Shown here: positions 62,145 through 64,000 of the stretch, one piece after another
Position numbering within the stretch: the first letter of the stretch is position 1
Layout of the letters: every line of letters starts with the position of its first letter
Assembly: GCF_037974355.1 (NCBI RefSeq)
Contig: NZ_CP150235.1
Coordinates: 2,790,001 to 2,854,000 of the forward strand
DNA length: 64,000 bases
Direction of reading: 5' to 3'
From: Paenibacillus sp. FSL R5-0517
Lineage (GTDB): Bacteria; Bacillota; Bacilli; Paenibacillales; Paenibacillaceae
Notes under the pieces: generated by a model
Told to the model about the DNA's origin: nothing
What the model saw: only the letters and a program-made list of their open reading frames with translations
Databases searched by the model: none
Translations under genes and position numbers: made by a program

Positions 62145-63368
62145 ATGAGAAATAGACATATGAAGGCTTACACAGAGAAAATAAAAGCCGATTCTACTGA
62201 TGCAAGACGTGTTTTGCTCAAATTACAGGGCCTGTATCTGTTTATGGGACTTGCCGGGGGGATGTTTAACCCGTACATCAATCCCATTTTGGTTGCACAA
62301 GGTTTTTCCAGTAAAGAAACCGGATTTATCATGGCGTTTGGCACACTTGTATCTATTATTCTTCAACCTATATGGGGAATTCTGGTAGATAAATTCAAAA
62401 AGACACGGTTCGTACTGATAATTAGCCTGCTCGTTCCTGCATCGTTAGCGTACTTCTACAATATTCAAGTGTACATTATATTAATATTGATTTATACTTT
62501 ATGCACTATATTCCAAGTGACACAAATACCTGTGGCTGACTCCTATGCGGTTACCGCCGCGAGAGCAGCCAACACCTCATATGGCATGATCCGACTCTTC
62601 GGGAGCATAGGAACCGGAGTTGGAGGATTTGCAGCAGGGATGTATCTCTCTCAGTTTTCCATTCACATGTTATGGCTGCCGTTTCTGATGTTTAACGTTC
62701 TAAGCGCCATACTGGCAAGCACACTCCCCCGGCAGACGAGCATATCCTCGTCCTCGGTAACCTTCTCCGTAGGTTTGGCAAGATTGCTCCGAAACCGGAC
62801 ATTCCTTCTATTTCTAACAGGTTGTTTCCTGGTTAACCAAACGCTCACTGCGTTTAACTCCTTTTTTGTTATTTCATTTCAGATGGCTGGCGGTTCTGTG
62901 AAGATGACAGGTACAGCGCTATTGCTTGCATCAATCACCAATGTTCCATCCATGTTGGCAGCGGCATTCGTACTCCGAAAATGGGGGCATGAACGCACGA
63001 TGTTGCTTGCAGCCGGTGCGTATATGTTACGTTGGGGAATACAATGGCTATGGCCAACGCCTGAGGTAATGATTGGCGTTCAGGTACTGCATGGGTTGTC
63101 CTTCGGATTCTTCTATATCGCAGCAGTGGAATATGTGGCTTCGGTTACGGGACGGGAAATGCAGGCCACGGGACAAAGTTTATTTAACATGGTGTTTGCC
63201 GGCCTGGGCGGAATTGTTGGTAATATGCTTAATGGATATTTGCTCGATTCCGGCGGTCCATCACTGATGTATCTGGCTTGTACGATTAGTGCAGCATTAG
63301 GATCGGTGATTCTGTATATCGTCAGCAGGCAGGCCAAAGATGAAAGAAGATCATACTCATTAGAATAG
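62145..63368 (+). CDS. MFS sugar-type transporter
   Basis: The 407-residue protein has 12 predicted helices and resembles the LacY/phenylpropionate-permease branch of MFS: GLYLFMGLAGGMFNPYINPILVAQGFSSKETGFIM, PIWGILVDKFKKTRFVLI, and RLFGSIGTGVGGFAAG. Its place after a ROK regulator and kinase suggests uptake of the sugar that the kinase phosphorylates. ATG at 62145 is preferred over 62133, which lies in the SD region. Confidence 0.83.
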   Translation: MRNRHMKAYTEKIKADSTDARRVLLKLQGLYLFMGLAGGMFNPYINPILVAQGFSSKETGFIMAFGTLVSIILQPIWGILVDKFKKTRFVLIISLLVPASLAYFYNIQVYIILILIYTLCTIFQVTQIPVADSYAVTAARAANTSYGMIRLFGSIGTGVGGFAAGMYLSQFSIHMLWLPFLMFNVLSAILASTLPRQTSISSSSVTFSVGLARLLRNRTFLLFLTGCFLVNQTLTAFNSFFVISFQMAGGSVKMTGTALLLASITNVPSMLAAAFVLRKWGHERTMLLAAGAYMLRWGIQWLWPTPEVMIGVQVLHGLSFGFFYIAAVEYVASVTGREMQATGQSLFNMVFAGLGGIVGNMLNGYLLDSGGPSLMYLACTISAALGSVILYIVSRQAKDERRSYSLE

Positions 63369-63389
63369 CGATGGAAGGAGTTGGAGCCT

Positions 63390-64000
63390 ATGAGAGTAAA
63401 TCTGAAGCGGAATTGGCACACCAAGTTGCTGTATTCCTATTTTCCTATTTTTCTGCTTACGATTTCCATTCTGATCTTTCTCTCCTTCCTGATTGTCAAC
63501 GAACTCTCACGTAACGAAACGCAAAAAGCAGACATGATCTCCACCCGTTATATCGTGGATACACTGGAACGCTCGCTAAGCGATATCGAACTCCGGTTGC
63601 TTGAAGACATTGGTGCGAACAAGACATACAGTCGTTTTTTGGAGGCCGGACAGGGACAATTGTCGAGTCAGTTCATCTATGATGCGGCAAGTGGACTGGG
63701 ACGTATGTTGGATCAGCAGGATATGATTCAATCCATTTATCTCTATCGCATGTCAGATTCCCAGATCCTTACGCCGAGAGGCATGATGCGCTTGGAAGAT
63801 TTCGAAGATCGTGCCTATATTGAACAAGCTTTGAAAGATCGGGAGAACCTCGGTTGGAACCTGCCACGTGAATACAAGGAACGTTCTTTTGACGTACCTT
63901 CACAGGTGATTAGCATGAATAAGTGGCTTCCTTTACCGTGGGGCGGAGAAGGTCTGCTCGTCATAACAATCCGCATGTATGCAGTCGAACGGCAGATTGA
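63390..64000 (+). CDS. Membrane sensor protein, N-terminal part (AraC- or YesM-type)
   Basis: The frame is open to the window end, so only 203 residues are seen. An N-terminal helix (LYSYFPIFLLTISILIFLSFLIV) is followed by an extracellular sensor-like region (ELSRNETQKADMISTRYIVD, LLVITIRMYAVERQI). Paenibacillus often has this layout in large membrane AraC regulators and in YesM-type kinases that sense sugars; the C-terminal domain is missing, so I cannot choose. SD GGAAGGAG precedes the ATG at 63390. It follows the MFS gene by 21 bases. Confidence 0.65.
   Translation, partial: MRVNLKRNWHTKLLYSYFPIFLLTISILIFLSFLIVNELSRNETQKADMISTRYIVDTLERSLSDIELRLLEDIGANKTYSRFLEAGQGQLSSQFIYDAASGLGRMLDQQDMIQSIYLYRMSDSQILTPRGMMRLEDFEDRAYIEQALKDRENLGWNLPREYKERSFDVPSQVISMNKWLPLPWGGEGLLVITIRMYAVERQI

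Overview
The window looks like chromosomal DNA from a low-to-moderate GC, endospore-forming Firmicute, most likely Paenibacillus or a close relative. This is inferred from strong AGGAGG-type Shine-Dalgarno (SD) sites before nearly every gene, a Bacillus-type GlgD end, an EIIBCA trehalose PTS, a des-desK-desR cold-membrane locus, a 39-aa YjcZ-type sporulation peptide, a YolD-like protein, and many ROK/AraC/MFS sugar genes. I saw no rRNA, tRNA, transposase, prophage or CRISPR array.

Layout. 0-14 kb is carbohydrate storage and uptake: the glgD end, glgP, an AraC regulator, a VanZ-like protein, a GH13 alpha-glucosidase, a YtkL-type hydrolase, a DctA-type carrier, and treA-treP with a probable TreR operator. 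Three copies of a palindromic, MITE-like element (196, 236 and 269 bp) lie here, each before a plus-strand gene. The first is nested in the loop of a second, longer palindrome that ends at the glgP ribosome binding site. 14-25 kb holds small and transport genes: a lipase-like hydrolase, a LysR gene divergent from an O-methyltransferase/MFS pair, a small alarmone synthetase next to a Bcr-type pump, and a Fur-box-controlled siderophore-binding lipoprotein. 25.7-30.4 kb is a type III polyketide synthase, MMPL pump and hydrolase cluster. 30.5-31.6 kb is a secreted pectin-type acetylesterase. 31.8-37.7 kb (minus) is a complete Mrp antiporter operon in which MrpA and MrpB are fused. Two diguanylate cyclases flank an unknown gene at 38-41.5 kb.

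41.7-50.1 kb is the most striking region: a DUF11 tandem-repeat protein of about 2,800 residues. It is split into two reading frames inside its fifteenth module and has no visible secretion signal. 50-55 kb carries YolD-like, YjcZ-type, an APC exporter, ferritin, a possible structured RNA, a polysaccharide deacetylase and a lipoprotein. 55-58 kb is desR-desK-des. 58.4-64 kb is a YitT membrane protein, then a ROK regulator, ROK kinase, MFS transporter and membrane sensor, which together look like one sugar-uptake locus.

Several starts look non-canonical when judged by SD spacing: ATT for the DUF11 giant, ATT for desK and CTG for a hydrolase. The new desK start places the phospho-accepting histidine at position 188, its number in B. 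subtilis DesK. All functional calls rest on motif and family recognition by eye; no database search was run.
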